Positions 1-7,527 are shown, numbered from the stretch's first letter. The stretch: DNA of 8,565 nucleotides from Moraxellaceae bacterium (GCA_014378805.1 JACMMY010000292.1:1-8565); one strand, 5' to 3'. Numbers and translations are program-made. Notes: a model not told the origin generated them from the sequence alone.

Positions 1-3
1 AGC

Positions 4-909
4 ATGACAATAAACAACTCGGTTACAAGCACAGTTGAAAGCGCGACGGTTACGAATGCCACTTGGCAGCAACGAGCCGTGCCTAGCATCGCCAAAAAAG
101 TAGTCGCACCTGCACCGCGTGACAATGTTGCCGTGATGGCTTGTCCTGCGTGTGGTGATGAGATTGTGAAAAACCGATTGTTTGAGTTCTTGTATGTCTG
201 TCCACACTGCGATGGACATTTAAAAATGTCCGCGCGTATGCGTTTGGAAACACTGTTTGATTATGTTGATGCAGAATTAGGTCAAGAGTTTGTTGCTGGC
301 GATCAATTACATTTTGTTGATAGTCAGCCTTATCCAGAACGCATGAAAGCAATGCAACATAAAACAGGCGAAAGCGAAGCGCTCGTTGTGATGCAAGGTC
401 AGTTGAATAAACTGTCTTTGGTCGCGTGTGCCTTTGAGTTTGATTTTATGGGCGGTTCAATGGGTTCAGTCGTTGGGGATCGCTTTGTACTCGCTGCCGA
501 AACTGCACTAAAAGCGCGACAGCCTTTGGTATGTTTTGCAGCATCTGGCGGTGCGCGTATGCAGGAAGGCTTGTTGTCACTCATGCAAATGGCGCGAACT
601 GCAGCGGCAATCCAACGCCTTAAAGAGGCTGGGTTACCTTATATCGTGGTCTTAACCCATCCTGTTTATGGTGGAGTCACGGCTTCATTGGCGATGTTGG
701 GTGATATTCATCTTGCTGAACCGAAAGCCATGATTGGGTTTGCAGGAAAGCGCGTCATTGAACAAACGGTGCGTGAAGTGCTACAAGAACCATTCCAACG
801 TGCTGAATATTTGCTTGAGCATGGTGTCGTCGATCAAATTGTTCATCGTCGTGACATGAAAACCACGATTGAACGATTGCTCAATAAACTCTTAAACATT
901 GCTGCCTGA
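4..909 (+). CDS. accD: Acetyl-CoA carboxylase carboxyltransferase subunit beta
   Basis: AccD pairs with AccA to form the carboxyltransferase that moves CO2 from biotinyl-AccB to acetyl-CoA, giving malonyl-CoA, the first committed step of fatty-acid synthesis in the cytoplasm. The 301-residue protein shows the N-terminal zinc ribbon (C47, C50, C66, C69; spacing CX2C-X15-CX2C). It then shows the crotonase-like carboxyltransferase core: GGSMGSVVG at 150-158, SGGARMQEG at 181-189 (first oxyanion hole) and YGGVTAS at 222-228 (second). The N-terminus before the zinc ribbon is about 20 residues longer than in E. coli; as I recall, Acinetobacter AccD also has such an extension. The ATG lies 3 bases inside the window, so its ribosome binding site and promoter are not visible. 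folC follows after only 4 bases, the same order as in E. coli accD-folC-dedD. Confidence 0.98.
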   Translation: MTINNSVTSTVESATVTNATWQQRAVPSIAKKVVAPAPRDNVAVMACPACGDEIVKNRLFEFLYVCPHCDGHLKMSARMRLETLFDYVDAELGQEFVAGDQLHFVDSQPYPERMKAMQHKTGESEALVVMQGQLNKLSLVACAFEFDFMGGSMGSVVGDRFVLAAETALKARQPLVCFAASGGARMQEGLLSLMQMARTAAAIQRLKEAGLPYIVVLTHPVYGGVTASLAMLGDIHLAEPKAMIGFAGKRVIEQTVREVLQEPFQRAEYLLEHGVVDQIVHRRDMKTTIERLLNKLLNIAA

Positions 910-913
910 TTTA

Positions 914-2251
914 ATGAGTCAATCTACTAAAATATTGAATGCGCAAAGTTCTTTAGACGAGTGGCTGGATTATTGGCAAACGATTCATGCCACTGCGATT
1001 GATATGGGGCTTGAGCGTGTCCGTCCTGTCGCTGAAAAATTAGAAATTTTATATCCACAAGTGCCTGTGGTGACGGTCGCAGGAACAAATGGCAAAGGTT
1101 CAACCACGACCGTCATCGCTTCGATTTATCAAGCGGCTGGTCTAAAAGTCGGCTTATATCAGTCGCCTCATATTCAATATTTTAATGAACGCATCCGTTT
1201 AGGTGGCATACCTGTCGACAGTCAAATTCTCATCAATGCGTTCGTCGATGTTGAATCGGCACGAGTAGCGTGTGACTTAACGTTATCATTTTTTGAAGCG
1301 ACAACGCTTGCAGCATTTGTGATTTTCAAACAGCAGCAGTGTGATGTTTGGGTGCTGGAAGTTGGTTTAGGTGGACGCTTAGATGTGGTCAATTTAATTG
1401 ATCCAACGGTTGCGGTCATTACCAATATTGGTATCGATCATGTCGAATGGCTGGGTGATAATCGCGAACAAATTGGTTTTGAGAAAGCTGGAATCTTACG
1501 TCCCAATATTCCGTTGATTTTTGGCGATGCGGACATGCCGAACAGTATCCGCCAACATGCGCAATCATTAGGTTGCCCCATTTATCAGTTGGGACAAGAT
1601 TTTTTTTGGCAAGGCATGGCGGGTGAAAGTGATTCTCATGGCGTACATGTAACGCAGCAAAATAAGACACAATCCTCCGTTTATTCCAGTGCTGCTTATA
1701 CGTTTATTTTGCCAAATGCGTTTTTAGCATTGGCCAATGTGTGCAGTGCTGTAACGGCGGTTCTTGCCAGTCAGATACCACTTCAGATTGATGAAATTAC
1801 ACAAGGCATTCAAAATGCTAAACTTGCTGGACGATTTGAACAGCGGTTTTTTCATGGAAAACGCTTGATCGCCGATGTGGCGCATAATCCACATGGTGTA
1901 AAATTTTTATTAGAACAGCTTTTTGCCTACCGTAAAAAACATGTAACGCACCATATTCATGCTATATTCTCTATGCTTGCGGATAAAGATATTGATGCTG
2001 TGGTCGATATGGGGCGAAGTGTCATTGATCATTGGCATGTTGCGGTACTTGATGTACCGCGAGCGGCATCGCGCTTGCAGCTAGAAACTGCTCTAAAAGA
2101 TGTCAATGTGAGCTTTTATCCGACTATCGGTATGGCCTTAGTCGGTGCAAGCCAGAGAGTAGCCGATGACGATCTGATGCTGGCTTGGGGGTCATTTTAT
2201 ACCCTTGAAGCAGTCTATCAGCAGATTCAAAATGATGGGCGCTTGCTGTAA
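914..2251 (+). CDS. folC: Bifunctional folylpolyglutamate synthase / dihydrofolate synthase
   Basis: FolC adds glutamate to dihydropteroate and then extends the glutamate tail of reduced folates, using ATP, in the cytoplasm. From the ATG at 914 the protein has 445 residues, a normal length. Visible Mur-ligase-type motifs are the P-loop GTNGKGST (57-64), SPHIQYFNERIR (84-95), VLEVGLGGRLDVVN (147-160) and ITNIGIDHVEWLG (169-181). FEKAGIL (189-195) carries K191, which matches the lysine carbamylated in E. coli FolC. The C-terminal domain has RFE (307-309) and DVAHNPHG (321-328). A TTG at 899 in the same frame would add five residues and overlap accD, but the ATG 4 bases after the accD stop is the more natural start. 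No strong Shine-Dalgarno is visible, so translational coupling to accD is likely (inference). Confidence 0.97.
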   Translation: MSQSTKILNAQSSLDEWLDYWQTIHATAIDMGLERVRPVAEKLEILYPQVPVVTVAGTNGKGSTTTVIASIYQAAGLKVGLYQSPHIQYFNERIRLGGIPVDSQILINAFVDVESARVACDLTLSFFEATTLAAFVIFKQQQCDVWVLEVGLGGRLDVVNLIDPTVAVITNIGIDHVEWLGDNREQIGFEKAGILRPNIPLIFGDADMPNSIRQHAQSLGCPIYQLGQDFFWQGMAGESDSHGVHVTQQNKTQSSVYSSAAYTFILPNAFLALANVCSAVTAVLASQIPLQIDEITQGIQNAKLAGRFEQRFFHGKRLIADVAHNPHGVKFLLEQLFAYRKKHVTHHIHAIFSMLADKDIDAVVDMGRSVIDHWHVAVLDVPRAASRLQLETALKDVNVSFYPTIGMALVGASQRVADDDLMLAWGSFYTLEAVYQQIQNDGRLL

Positions 2252-2363
2252 AAATAAGGTGATGTCGTCGGTCAGTGCTTGATTTGATGATCTTTTACGA
2301 TTGTATGTAAATCAATAATTTTGGTTAAAACCAACAATAAATATGGGTGGGGAGACTGCAAAC
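2252..2363 (+). promoter_or_regulatory. folC-SPOR intergenic gap with short palindrome and RBS
   Basis: This 112-base gap holds a perfect inverted repeat, TTGGTT-AA-AACCAA, at 2321-2334. It is followed by a purine-rich ribosome binding site, GGGGAG, at 2349-2354, nine bases before the ATG at 2364. The palindrome has only a two-base centre and no T run behind it, so it is not a convincing terminator. A weak promoter-like pair (TTGATT 2279-2284 with TGTATG 2302-2307, 17-base spacer) can be drawn. The downstream gene may therefore have its own promoter, but I regard this as speculative. Confidence 0.3.
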
Positions 2364-3872
2364 ATGAGTGCAAATCAACAACGCTGGATGGGCGGTATCA
2401 TTCTGCTCGGTGGCAGTGCGCTCCTTGCAAGTTTTTTATTTCAGGGTAATGGCCAAAAAGATAATCCATCGCCACGAGGCGCGCCTGTTGAAAAAACACT
2501 GAATCTTGAACCGACACATCGGATTGGTGGACAGAGTCAGTCGACGGACAGTCTGGCAGAGTCGGATATAAGCAATCGAAGTGTGGGTACTGAGGATGGG
2601 GCAGAGCAATCTGTTCAGCTAACGCCTTTAGCGGTCGATGTGGATACCGAGCGTAAATTACTGGCCGCACAACATGATATGCGCGAGAAAAAAGTTGCAG
2701 AACAAGAGGCGCGTACTGCCGAGTTCCTAGCCCGCCAACAGCAAGCAGAAGCAGACTCTGCGCGTAAAGTCGCCGCTGAGCAAGTGGCTCGATTAAATGC
2801 GCGTAATGCAAAAAATGATGCCCTGACCTCTACCGATCCTGCCGCACCTGATACTCCTGTCGCATCTATGGATGATCCAGTACAAGAGGCTGCTCAGAAA
2901 AAGGCAGAACAGCGTCGACTTGCCGCGCAAGATCAGGCTGAACAGGCGCGACTACGCGCACAAATTGCAGCGGATAAACACGATCAAACGCAGCAAGCAG
3001 TTGCCCAAGCCACCGAAAAAACGGCAAAAGCAAAAGCCTTGAGAGAGTCTGCTGAAAAAACTCAAATGGCTGCTGAAAAAGAGCGCCATCTTCAGGAACT
3101 AAAAGCACGTCAAGATAAATTGGCAAAAGAAAAGCAAGCCAAACTCGATGCTTTAGAAGCCAAGAAAGCATTAGAAGCGAAGCAACTGAAAGAAAAATTA
3201 GCCGAAGAGAAACAAGCTAAACTGGATGCTTTGGAAGCCAAGAAAGCATTAGAAGCGAAGCAGCTGAAAGAAAAATTAGCCAAAGAGAAACAAGATAAAT
3301 TAGATGCAGCAGAAGAAAAGCTTGAGACACTAAAAGCTGCAAAACTAAAAATTATTCAAGCGGAGAAAGCTGAGCGCGCCAAGCTACGCGGTGAAACTCC
3401 AGAATCGGATGAGAAGTCAGCATCTCTCACCGCGTTGCAAGCGCAAGTTGAAAAAAATAAGCGTGAAGCAGCTTTACTACAAGCCAAATTAGATAAGTTA
3501 AATGCTGCAAATGGCGGTAAAACACCCGTATTAACCGATGCACAAAAAATTAAAGATGCTGCGCGAGCCCGTGCTTTGTTAGAGGGTACGCTTGCGCCTA
3601 CTGCGACAACGACGACAGTGGCACCCAAAACCTTGGTTATGGTACAGGTTGCAATGGCTGAATCTCAAGCAAAAGCCGATTCGATGGTCGCGCAATTACG
3701 CGCTAAGGGCTATAAAGTTCGTACCAGTACAACCAACAAAGGCGTACGCGTTTTGGTTGGCCCCGAAAAAGACACCGCAGCTGCATCAACGACTAAGAGT
3801 AAAATTGAGCAAGATAGCAGCTTAAATATCAAAGGCGCATGGGTATCTAATTGGCAACCACCTACATCTTAA
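2364..3872 (+). CDS. Membrane-anchored coiled-coil SPOR-domain protein (DedD-like position)
   Basis: SPOR domains bind denuded septal peptidoglycan, and proteins of this layout usually act in cell division or cell-wall remodelling. The 502-residue protein has a short cytoplasmic N-terminus and one membrane segment (about 8-26, WMGGIILLGG onward). A very long Ala/Lys/Glu/Gln-rich region follows (about 85-400), predicted coiled coil, which would lie in the periplasm. The C-terminal SPOR domain covers about 420-497 (VMVQVAMAES, LRAKGYKVRT, VRVLVGPEKD, AWVSNWQ). The coiled coil contains a 26-residue tandem repeat at 256-307. The start at 2364 is chosen because GGGGAG sits nine bases upstream; an ATG at 2343 would add seven residues but would place that ribosome binding site inside the gene. 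The position after accD-folC is that of E. coli dedD, but this protein is more than twice as long as DedD. The link with DedD is by position and domain only. Confidence 0.88.
   Translation: MSANQQRWMGGIILLGGSALLASFLFQGNGQKDNPSPRGAPVEKTLNLEPTHRIGGQSQSTDSLAESDISNRSVGTEDGAEQSVQLTPLAVDVDTERKLLAAQHDMREKKVAEQEARTAEFLARQQQAEADSARKVAAEQVARLNARNAKNDALTSTDPAAPDTPVASMDDPVQEAAQKKAEQRRLAAQDQAEQARLRAQIAADKHDQTQQAVAQATEKTAKAKALRESAEKTQMAAEKERHLQELKARQDKLAKEKQAKLDALEAKKALEAKQLKEKLAEEKQAKLDALEAKKALEAKQLKEKLAKEKQDKLDAAEEKLETLKAAKLKIIQAEKAERAKLRGETPESDEKSASLTALQAQVEKNKREAALLQAKLDKLNAANGGKTPVLTDAQKIKDAARARALLEGTLAPTATTTTVAPKTLVMVQVAMAESQAKADSMVAQLRAKGYKVRTSTTNKGVRVLVGPEKDTAAASTTKSKIEQDSSLNIKGAWVSNWQPPTS
3129..3308 (+). 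repeat. In-frame 78-bp tandem repeat inside the SPOR gene
   Basis: Two nearly identical 78-base units (3129-3206 and 3207-3284) are followed by a partial third (3285-3308). Each unit codes for 26 residues beginning EKQAKLDALEAKKALEAK and ending KEKLAE or KEKLAK; the third begins EKQDKLDA. At the protein level the two full copies differ only at the last residue. At the DNA level they differ mainly at third codon positions, so the duplication is not brand new. The repeat lengthens the charged helical linker without breaking the frame. Confidence 0.9.
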
Positions 3873-4402
3873 TTGTTATACTTTCATTATTTTTTATCCT
3901 ACTCCTGTCTGGTTCGCGTCGTCGCCAGACCGAGGTGGCGAAGCCTGTCCGTGGCGATGATTTAGATGTTTGGCCGTTTATGCCGCGCAACTTTATGACC
4001 GATGCTGAGGTTCGATTCTTTCATCAACTCAAACAAGCCGTTCCTGAGTTTTTAATCTTTTCTCAAGTTGGATTGTCGCGACTTATTGAATGTAGCGATG
4101 AGGAAGATGAAAAATTTTGGTTTAATCGGATTAATCGGATGAGTGTCGATTATGTCCTTGTGGATCGAGATGCACAGCATGTTTTAGTGGCGATTGAATT
4201 GGATGATTGGTCGCATGACCATGCAGGTCGGATGAAGGCGGATTTAAAAAAAGATAAGGCACTCATCAGTGCGGGTATCCCAATGGTTCGCTTTCATGGC
4301 GAAAAGTATGTGAGTGCTGCGAAAATTCGCCAAGAATTATTGCATGCGTTAGACCAGCGTCAGAAATGGCTGAATGAAATGCAAACAGCCGCTTATCATT
4401 AA
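3851..4402 (+). CDS. Membrane-anchored DUF2726 protein (PD-(D/E)XK-like fold)
   Basis: The function is unknown. The 183-residue protein starts with a hydrophobic segment (about 3-20, YILIVILSLFFILLLS) followed by GSRRRQ, which predicts an N-in/out anchor with the rest in the cytoplasm by the positive-inside rule. The remainder matches the DUF2726 pattern as I know it: M49 and following (TDAEVRFFHQL), then D100, an E116-L-D118-D119 strand end (VAIELDDWSHD), K133-K136 and AGIPMVRF (141-148). The D...ExD...K arrangement resembles PD-(D/E)XK nuclease-like folds, but no activity is shown. The frame opens right after a stop at 3848-3850, and TTG at 3851 is the only usual start before the membrane segment. 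It overlaps the SPOR gene by 22 bases, so translational coupling is likely. It occupies the place where cvpA follows dedD in E. coli, but it is not CvpA. Confidence 0.8.
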   Translation: MATTYILIVILSLFFILLLSGSRRRQTEVAKPVRGDDLDVWPFMPRNFMTDAEVRFFHQLKQAVPEFLIFSQVGLSRLIECSDEEDEKFWFNRINRMSVDYVLVDRDAQHVLVAIELDDWSHDHAGRMKADLKKDKALISAGIPMVRFHGEKYVSAAKIRQELLHALDQRQKWLNEMQTAAYH

Positions 4403-4418
4403 TAGGGTATGGATAAAT

Positions 4419-4440
4419 AACCATCATCAGGGTGATGGTT
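4419..4440. terminator. Hairpin between convergent genes, possible bidirectional terminator
   Basis: A perfect 8-bp stem, AACCATCA (4419-4426) with TGATGGTT (4433-4440), encloses a six-base loop. It lies 16 bases after the stop of the DUF2726 gene and covers the last codons and stop of the minus-strand transporter gene. On the + strand it is followed by TGGATTTT, and on the minus strand by ATTTAT. The T tracts are short, so termination may be partial. The position between convergent genes supports the call. Confidence 0.55.
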
Positions 4441-5763
4441 TGGATTTTAAAATAATCTGATCGACTTCGCGCATTCCTAACATCATCATTGCAGATATAA
4501 ATGCTGGTACTGCTGCGGCAAGAAACAGCGATGCAGACGTCCAATTTTGGCTGATTAATTGTCCGCCAAGCACTGGGCCAATAATCGAACCGATGCGACC
4601 AATCCCTAGTCCCCAACCAATGCCCGTTGCCCTGAGCGCATTAGGATAGTAGCTTGCTGCCAATGCATTAACGGCAGGTTGACCACCAACAATACAAAAA
4701 CCAGCAATAAAGATTGCGACAAAGAGGAACGTCAGTGATGCTGAAAGTTGGCCGATCAAGCCAATTGAAACCACTGCGATCAAGAATGAAGTGACTAATA
4801 CGGGTACAAAGCCGAATCTATCAATCAGTCTTCCCAGTGTAAACGTGCCGATGACACCTCCAACTTGGAGTAAAGTACCAGCTAACACGGCGGTTGTTGT
4901 CGAATACCCAGTATCTTTAATTAAAGTGGGTAGCCAGTTAGATAAGAAGTATAAGTTGAGTAGATTCATGAAGTTAATCCCCCAGAATAGCAATGTCCCT
5001 GTTGTTCTACTATGTCTGAATAATTCAAGAATAGGCACACTTTTTTTGGGTGCTTCACAAACCTCATATCGCATGTGATTGTCAATCTGAATACTCGAAT
5101 CAATCCGTTTGAGCGTGATATTTATTTGATCAGTATGTCTATTATGCTTATTATTCAAGGCTAGAAATTGCAAGGACTCTGGTAAAAAGCAATACATCAG
5201 GAGTGCAATGAACAGTGGAAGTAATCCACCAACATAGAACACAGCTTGCCAGCCAAAGAGAGGAATCAATATAGCGGATACTAATCCTCCGAGTGCGGCT
5301 CCCATCGTAAATCCGCATGAAACGACCATCATCAGCGTGACACGCAGACTGTAAGGGCTATATTCTCCCGCCAATGCCATCGCGTTTGGCATGATGCAAC
5401 CCAGACCGATCCCAGTCATAAAACGCATTAACAATAGTTCATTAACCGAAGTCACACGACTCGTTGCAAGCATGCAGAGCGAGAAAAATAATGTTGCGGC
5501 AATCAAACTGGGCGGCGACCAAGCTTGTCAGCAACCACACTGAGTGCCAGTGATCCAACCAGCATGCCAAATAATCCAGCGCCGAATACAGGACCTAAAG
5601 TGGCTTTATTGATCTGCCATTCTTGAATAATAGTCGGTGCGACATAACCCATGGCTTGGACGTCAAAGCCATCCATAATGAGGCAAACCCCACAAAGCAC
5701 AAGCAATCCTATTTGCAGCGAGCCAACCTTGTTTTTATCAATGATAGCGGTAATATCAAGCAT
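4427..5763 (-). pseudogene. Frameshifted aromatic acid:H+ symporter (AAHS-type MFS transporter)
   Basis: Intact members of this family (PcaK, BenK, VanK and relatives) bring aromatic acids across the inner membrane with protons. The N-terminal part (86 codons, 5763 down to 5503) has DGFDVQAMGYVAP near residue 31, an AAHS signature, and ends in the motif-A loop ADKLGRRPV. It then meets a TGA. The reading continues one frame over (5506 down to 4427, 359 codons) as LIAATLFFSL with the remaining membrane segments, including GRLIDRFG. The + strand shows AATCAAACTGG at 5501-5511. One more A (a T on the coding strand) would read GTT TTG ATT and restore a 445-residue protein, the usual family length. 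The ATG at 5763 is preceded by AAGGAAG. A TTG start overlapping the TGA exists, but no good ribosome binding site precedes it. The gene is either a recent pseudogene or carries a sequencing error. The exact substrate cannot be told. Confidence 0.85.
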
Positions 5764-6153
5764 GACGTTGTCTTCCTTATACTACGCTATCGTTCTGATC
5801 CTAGAGCGTGCATCATACAATAATTTGATTTTGATTCTTTGTTGAATGACGATTAAAATGAGCTAAATGGTCATGATGTGCAGTTGAAAAGCAACTGATT
5901 AGGATTTGAAAAAATATTAAAATTATTTTAAATCAAATGTTTGTAAGTGAGGTCTTGAGTTGTTCAAAATGAGCAAGTGAGTACTGTATAAATTGATAAA
6001 AATAATCCGGAAACAATCATTCAAAGAGTGATCTGGATGACTATAAAAGCAAGCATGAACTGATTTCCTGTCAGAAATTCTTATCCATAACCTCTTCAAT
6101 AATACCCATGTGAAATCAACGCCAGCGCGGGTCGAAAAAATAATGAACATTAA
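5764..6153. other. AT-rich intergenic region upstream of the MFS gene
   Basis: No credible gene is seen in these 390 bases. A minus-strand open frame at 5923-6150 (75 codons) has no recognisable domain and no clear ribosome binding site. Visible structures are a ribosome binding site for the MFS gene (AAGGAAGA, complement of 5771-5778) and a possible -10 box TATGAT on the minus strand (complement of 5812-5817) without a good -35. There is also an inverted repeat CAGTTG-AAAAG-CAACTG at 5881-5897, and an AT-only block within 5909-5932 flanked by ATTTGA and TCAAAT. No regulator gene lies next to the transporter, which is unusual for aromatic-acid uptake genes. The region may hold decayed DNA from the lost 5' part of the fragment that follows. 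Confidence 0.4.
5881..5897. promoter_or_regulatory. Inverted repeat upstream of the MFS transporter, possible operator
   Basis: CAGTTG and CAACTG form a perfect 6-bp inverted repeat around AAAAG, 118 bases before the transporter start. There is no T run on either side, so a terminator is unlikely. A regulator binding site is possible, but nothing in the window identifies the regulator. Confidence 0.25.
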
Positions 6154-6303
6154 TGGCGTTTAAGATATGAAGGCGCAACGCAAGTGATTATTTATCCCGA
6201 AAAAAATATCGTGTATTGGGGGAAGTCGAGTAAAGCAGATCTACATCAGATTAAAGATATATTGTCAGGACGACCACAAGGGACGCCCTTACATATTTTT
6301 TAA
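6154..6303 (+). pseudogene. C-terminal fragment resembling a thioredoxin-like [2Fe-2S] ferredoxin
   Basis: A 49-codon frame is open from just after a stop at 6151-6153 to the TAA at 6301-6303. It contains no ATG and no ribosome binding site. The translation includes EGATQVIIYPEKNIVYWG, then SSKADLHQIKDILSG and ends in PLHIF. The pattern V-V-YPE-x-W/Y-Y-G followed by D-x2-x-I-x2-x-L-x-G is what I know from the C-terminus of small (2Fe-2S) ferredoxin-domain proteins, after their cysteine ligands. The part with the four cysteines is missing, so this would be a 5'-deleted remnant. Its stop overlaps the birA stop (6300-6302) in convergent orientation, as if the intact gene once ended exactly there. 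The family assignment is tentative; that the piece is a real coding relic is more likely than its exact family. Confidence 0.45.
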
Positions 6304-7085
6304 TCCATTACACGAATTTGCCCACTATAAAGCTGTTCTATGCCGTGTACCGTTGAGATTTGCAAACTACCATCTTCGGCAATTCCGACCGCCCGCGCGA
6401 AGAGAGGAGGTTGTTCTGGTTGAGTGATTTGAATCGCTTTATTTGCCAATGCATCATAAGGCAGAAAACGATGGGGAAGTTGTGGAGAGTCTTTTAAAAA
6501 TGAATCAATTGCGGATTGCAACGCTTGAATCACACCAACCGCCAATTGCACAAGATCAATTTTTTTGACCTCTGACTGATCTAAAAGTGTGTTTAGGTCA
6601 GTCACTGTTCGATCTGAAACGCTGACCTGCATGGGCTGCAAATTAATGCCAACACCAATAATCACGCCATGTTCAATATTATGGCTATGAATAGGCTCAA
6701 TGAGAATTCCTCCCCATTTCGCGCCATTCGCATATAAATCGTTTGGCCATTTCACAGATAACTCAAGGTTTTGCAAAATAGGCATGTTGACCAGTGCGAG
6801 TCCAACTTCCAGTGCTAAGCGACCATCTACTGGACTGGGTAGGTCGGTCAGCAATGATAAATACAAATTACCCTTTGGCGATTGCCAAACTCGGTTGGAT
6901 TGACCGCGTCCTGCGGTTTGATGATTACTAATCGACAGTGCCCGTACCGCACCACGACTCGCCCATAACTTGCAGTCATTATTCGTTGATTCGGTGCTTT
7001 CTTGCCAATCAATCATGTCAAATTTTGGGAGGTTTAAATCATTCAGTGCTGCATGTAATTGGTCGCCTAGGATCAGATGTTCCAT
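6300..7085 (-). CDS. birA: Biotin--[acetyl-CoA-carboxylase] ligase, without the HTH repressor domain
   Basis: BirA makes biotinyl-5'-AMP and attaches biotin to the lysine of AccB, which then works with the carboxyltransferase that includes AccD. The 261-residue protein starts directly with the catalytic domain: ESTESTN (29-35), TAGRGQSNRVWQSP (57-70, the nucleotide/biotin loop), KWPND (112-116), KWGGILIE (123-130) and IGVGINLQ (143-150). The C-terminal SH3-like part reads GIAEDGSLQI...QLYSGQI. The roughly 60-residue winged-helix domain of E. coli BirA is absent, so it cannot act as the classical bio-operon repressor. The usual GRGRxGR loop is GRGQSNR here. The ATG at 7085 is preceded by AAGGA at 12 bases. 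No coaX gene follows, although as I recall it often sits beside birA in Acinetobacter. Confidence 0.95.
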   Translation of the reverse strand: MEHLILGDQLHAALNDLNLPKFDMIDWQESTESTNNDCKLWASRGAVRALSISNHQTAGRGQSNRVWQSPKGNLYLSLLTDLPSPVDGRLALEVGLALVNMPILQNLELSVKWPNDLYANGAKWGGILIEPIHSHNIEHGVIIGVGINLQPMQVSVSDRTVTDLNTLLDQSEVKKIDLVQLAVGVIQALQSAIDSFLKDSPQLPHRFLPYDALANKAIQITQPEQPPLFARAVGIAEDGSLQISTVHGIEQLYSGQIRVMD

Positions 7086-7302
7086 CGTGATTATTCATCC
7101 TTCATGAAATGTAATTTTACGATGAACGAAGCATACGCATTAGTGAAAAATTTGTCGTATAAAAAATTCAGATTGTTGTTATTTAGATGTATATAAAAAT
7201 TTATACACGTCTGATTGATTGGCGTGATGGAATAGACTTGAATTTCAGATCAAAATCGTCTTTCATCGGAAAATAATCAATAAAGCTAGCTTTCTAGTGT
7301 CT

Positions 7303-7315
7303 ATTGTCTGACAAT
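7303..7315. promoter_or_regulatory. Candidate FadR/GntR-type operator palindrome
   Basis: ATTGTC-T-GACAAT is a perfect 6-bp inverted repeat with a one-base centre. Its core TTGTCTGACAA fits TNGT-N3-ACNA, the operator form known for the FadR subfamily of GntR regulators. It sits 315 bases before the gntR start and 217 bases before the birA start. Autoregulation or control of birA are possible, but the distance to the best promoter-like boxes is large. Confidence 0.4.
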
Positions 7316-7494
7316 TGTACATTGGAGTTGTGCTAAATTTTGCGATAGTAGGAGCTGTAAAACAAATCTTTGAACTTATTGTTAAAAATTCTGTAAGTCT
7401 TGTTTGTCGATGTGTTTTGAGGATCATTCTGAGTGAAATAAGAATGTACATAAACCTCAATTTCGCAATCTTTAACAGTATTGGACTCTTTAAA

Positions 7495-7527
7495 TTGACG
7501 ATAAGTGAATTGACAAATTTATATAAT
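7495..7527 (+). promoter_or_regulatory. Possible sigma70-type promoter for gntR
   Basis: TTGACG (7495-7500) is 17 bases before TTTATA (7518-7523), which overlaps a perfect TATAAT at 7522-7527. A second TTGACA lies at 7510-7515 but has no -10 at a proper distance. AT-rich DNA yields such matches by chance, so the support is modest. The start of gntR is about 100 bases further on. Confidence 0.35.

Noticed and set aside
2321..2334. Palindrome after folC as a transcription terminator
   Set aside because: The loop would have only two bases and no T run follows, so intrinsic termination is unlikely.
2398..2811. Minus-strand frame of 137 codons inside the SPOR gene
   Set aside because: It is a shadow of the biased Ala/Lys/Glu coding sequence on the other strand; the plus-strand protein has a clear anchor and SPOR domain.
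4266..4616. Minus-strand frame of 116 codons across the DUF2726-MFS junction
   Set aside because: It is antisense to the end of the DUF2726 gene and out of frame with the transporter, whose translation is clearly the real one.
5503..5506. Programmed frameshift or reinitiation at the TTGA overlap in the MFS gene
   Set aside because: No strong slippery sequence, downstream structure or ribosome binding site is seen; a simple one-base loss explains the data better.
5923..6150. Minus-strand open frame of 75 codons
   Set aside because: No recognisable family, no ribosome binding site, and it lies in AT-rich intergenic DNA; other frames here also give nothing clear.
7188..7207. Inverted repeat TGTATA-N8-TATACA as a specific operator
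   Set aside because: It is almost pure AT in an AT-rich region, so a chance match cannot be excluded, and no regulator is known for it.
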